21,780 bases of DNA from CAYZYO01 sp964482585 (GTDB lineage: Bacteria > Bacillota > Syntrophomonadia > Syntrophomonadales > Syntrophomonadaceae). This document shows, one piece after another, positions 21,357-21,780 of this stretch. The DNA lies in the NCBI GenBank assembly GCA_964482585.1, contig CAYZYO010000026.1:1-21780 (forward strand). The letters run 5' to 3'. The position numbers and the translations under genes were made by a program. Numbering within the stretch: the stretch's first letter is position 1; each line of letters starts with the position of its first letter. The notes below the pieces were generated by a model, which was given only the letters and a program-made list of their open reading frames with translations, made no database searches and was not told where the DNA came from.

Positions 21357-21780
21357 CTAGTTGGGGGTAAGGGTTTTTTCAGTATTAACCAGTTCGCTTC
21401 TGCTCATATCCTTTAAAGGCCGAGCATTATGCTGAAAATACTCTAGCCCACTCTGGTCTGCTTTTTTGCTTTTCTTGCTTTTATAGTTGAGAATACCTTC
21501 CTTAGCAGTTCTTATGTCGGTATCATTAATTAACCTTACTAGTAGGTCTCCATCAACCCGGTGTTTTAACACAAGAGGAATCATCTGGGTAACATCACTG
21601 ATTAATGCTTGATCACGATCCTTAATTATACTATGAAGAACTGCGCCCTGCTGCATTGCTTCAGTTGCTCTGATACTTTCCAGATTATGTTTAATATATA
21701 GGCGGGATATATAATTGCGTAGAAAATCTGGTAGGTCAGCATTTTTATAGAGTTCTGCCCATTTGAGAATATTTTGACGA
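21357..21780 (-). CDS. ChlI/MoxR-like AAA ATPase, C-terminal end
   Basis: Partial gene: the frame is open from the right edge, and 140 residues to the stop are visible. The first 90 form the small helical lid domain that follows the AAA core in magnesium-chelatase I and MoxR proteins. The signatures are SIRATEAMQQGAVLHSI and DVTQMIPLVLKHRV, matching the family pattern S-x-R-A-x-E-A followed by D-V-x-x-x-x-P-L-V-L-x-H-R. The nucleotide-binding core lies outside the window. A basic stretch with KSKKSKK near the end is extra. The VWA protein gene follows after 199 nt, which supports an ATPase-VWA pair. The first ATG inside the window (21656) is internal to the domain and not a start. Confidence 0.82.
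   Translation of the reverse strand, partial: RQNILKWAELYKNADLPDFLRNYISRLYIKHNLESIRATEAMQQGAVLHSIIKDRDQALISDVTQMIPLVLKHRVDGDLLVRLINDTDIRTAKEGILNYKSKKSKKADQSGLEYFQHNARPLKDMSRSELVNTEKTLTPN

Overview
The window reads as chromosome of a spore-forming, anaerobic, low-GC Firmicute of the class Clostridia. The grounds are strong AGGAGG ribosome binding sites, some TTG starts, a glutamate racemase / GerMN lipoprotein / RNase PH / RdgB / phosphodiesterase cluster whose order resembles the Bacillus racE-gerM-rph-rdgB-ysnB region, a complete two-subunit glycine cleavage system, and oxygen-sensitive enzymes (2-hydroxyacyl-CoA dehydratase type, and an iron-sulfur NADH/formate dehydrogenase type). I cannot name the genus. 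Ten Ns at 3240-3249 mark an assembly join, so this is draft or metagenome-derived sequence.

Layout. (1) 1-2231, minus strand: the N-terminal part of an iron-sulfur NuoG/FdhA-like subunit running off the left edge, a decayed GGDEF (diguanylate cyclase) remnant, a strong hairpin terminator, and a CofE-like protein with a good promoter. (2) 2393-5116, plus strand: a three-gene non-homologous end-joining operon, Ku, LigD-type ligase and LigD-type polymerase, with LigD split into two genes. (3) 5112-6347: an orphan ParA/MinD-like ATPase bracketed by two copies of a composite intergenic repeat, the second carrying nine tandem 11-bp units. (4) 6400-13160, minus strand: gcvT-gcvH-gcvPA-gcvPB-lpd-lplA, which encodes the whole glycine cleavage system plus the ligase that can lipoylate its H protein. 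(5) 13161-13868: a 700-bp gene-free stretch with the gcvT promoter region, a third inverted copy of the composite repeat, a GC-rich hairpin and a convincing terminator. (6) 13869-18316, minus strand: murI, a 2-hydroxyacyl-CoA dehydratase-like protein, its ATPase activator, rph, rdgB and a phosphodiesterase, tightly packed with coupled starts, ending at the terminator. (7) 18537-19133: a GerMN-domain lipoprotein. (8) 19379-21780: a VWA-domain protein resembling magnesium-chelatase subunit D, behind the C-terminal end of a ChlI/MoxR-like AAA ATPase.

How the genes work together. Region 4 would split glycine into CO2, ammonia, methylene-tetrahydrofolate and NADH; LplA supplies lipoate to GcvH and Lpd reoxidises it. 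Region 2 repairs double-strand breaks, plausibly in spores. Region 6 joins D-glutamate supply for peptidoglycan, RNA 3' processing and nucleotide-pool cleaning with an unexpected ATP-driven low-potential reductase pair. Region 8 is an AAA-plus-VWA pair of the chelatase/MoxR type with unknown client.

The least explained items are a dispersed repeat family with two internal tandem arrays (8-bp and 11-bp units) and a palindromic end, twice lying exactly at a gene's stop codon; the ParA-like ATPase between two copies; and the dehydratase/activator pair inside the murI-rph operon.
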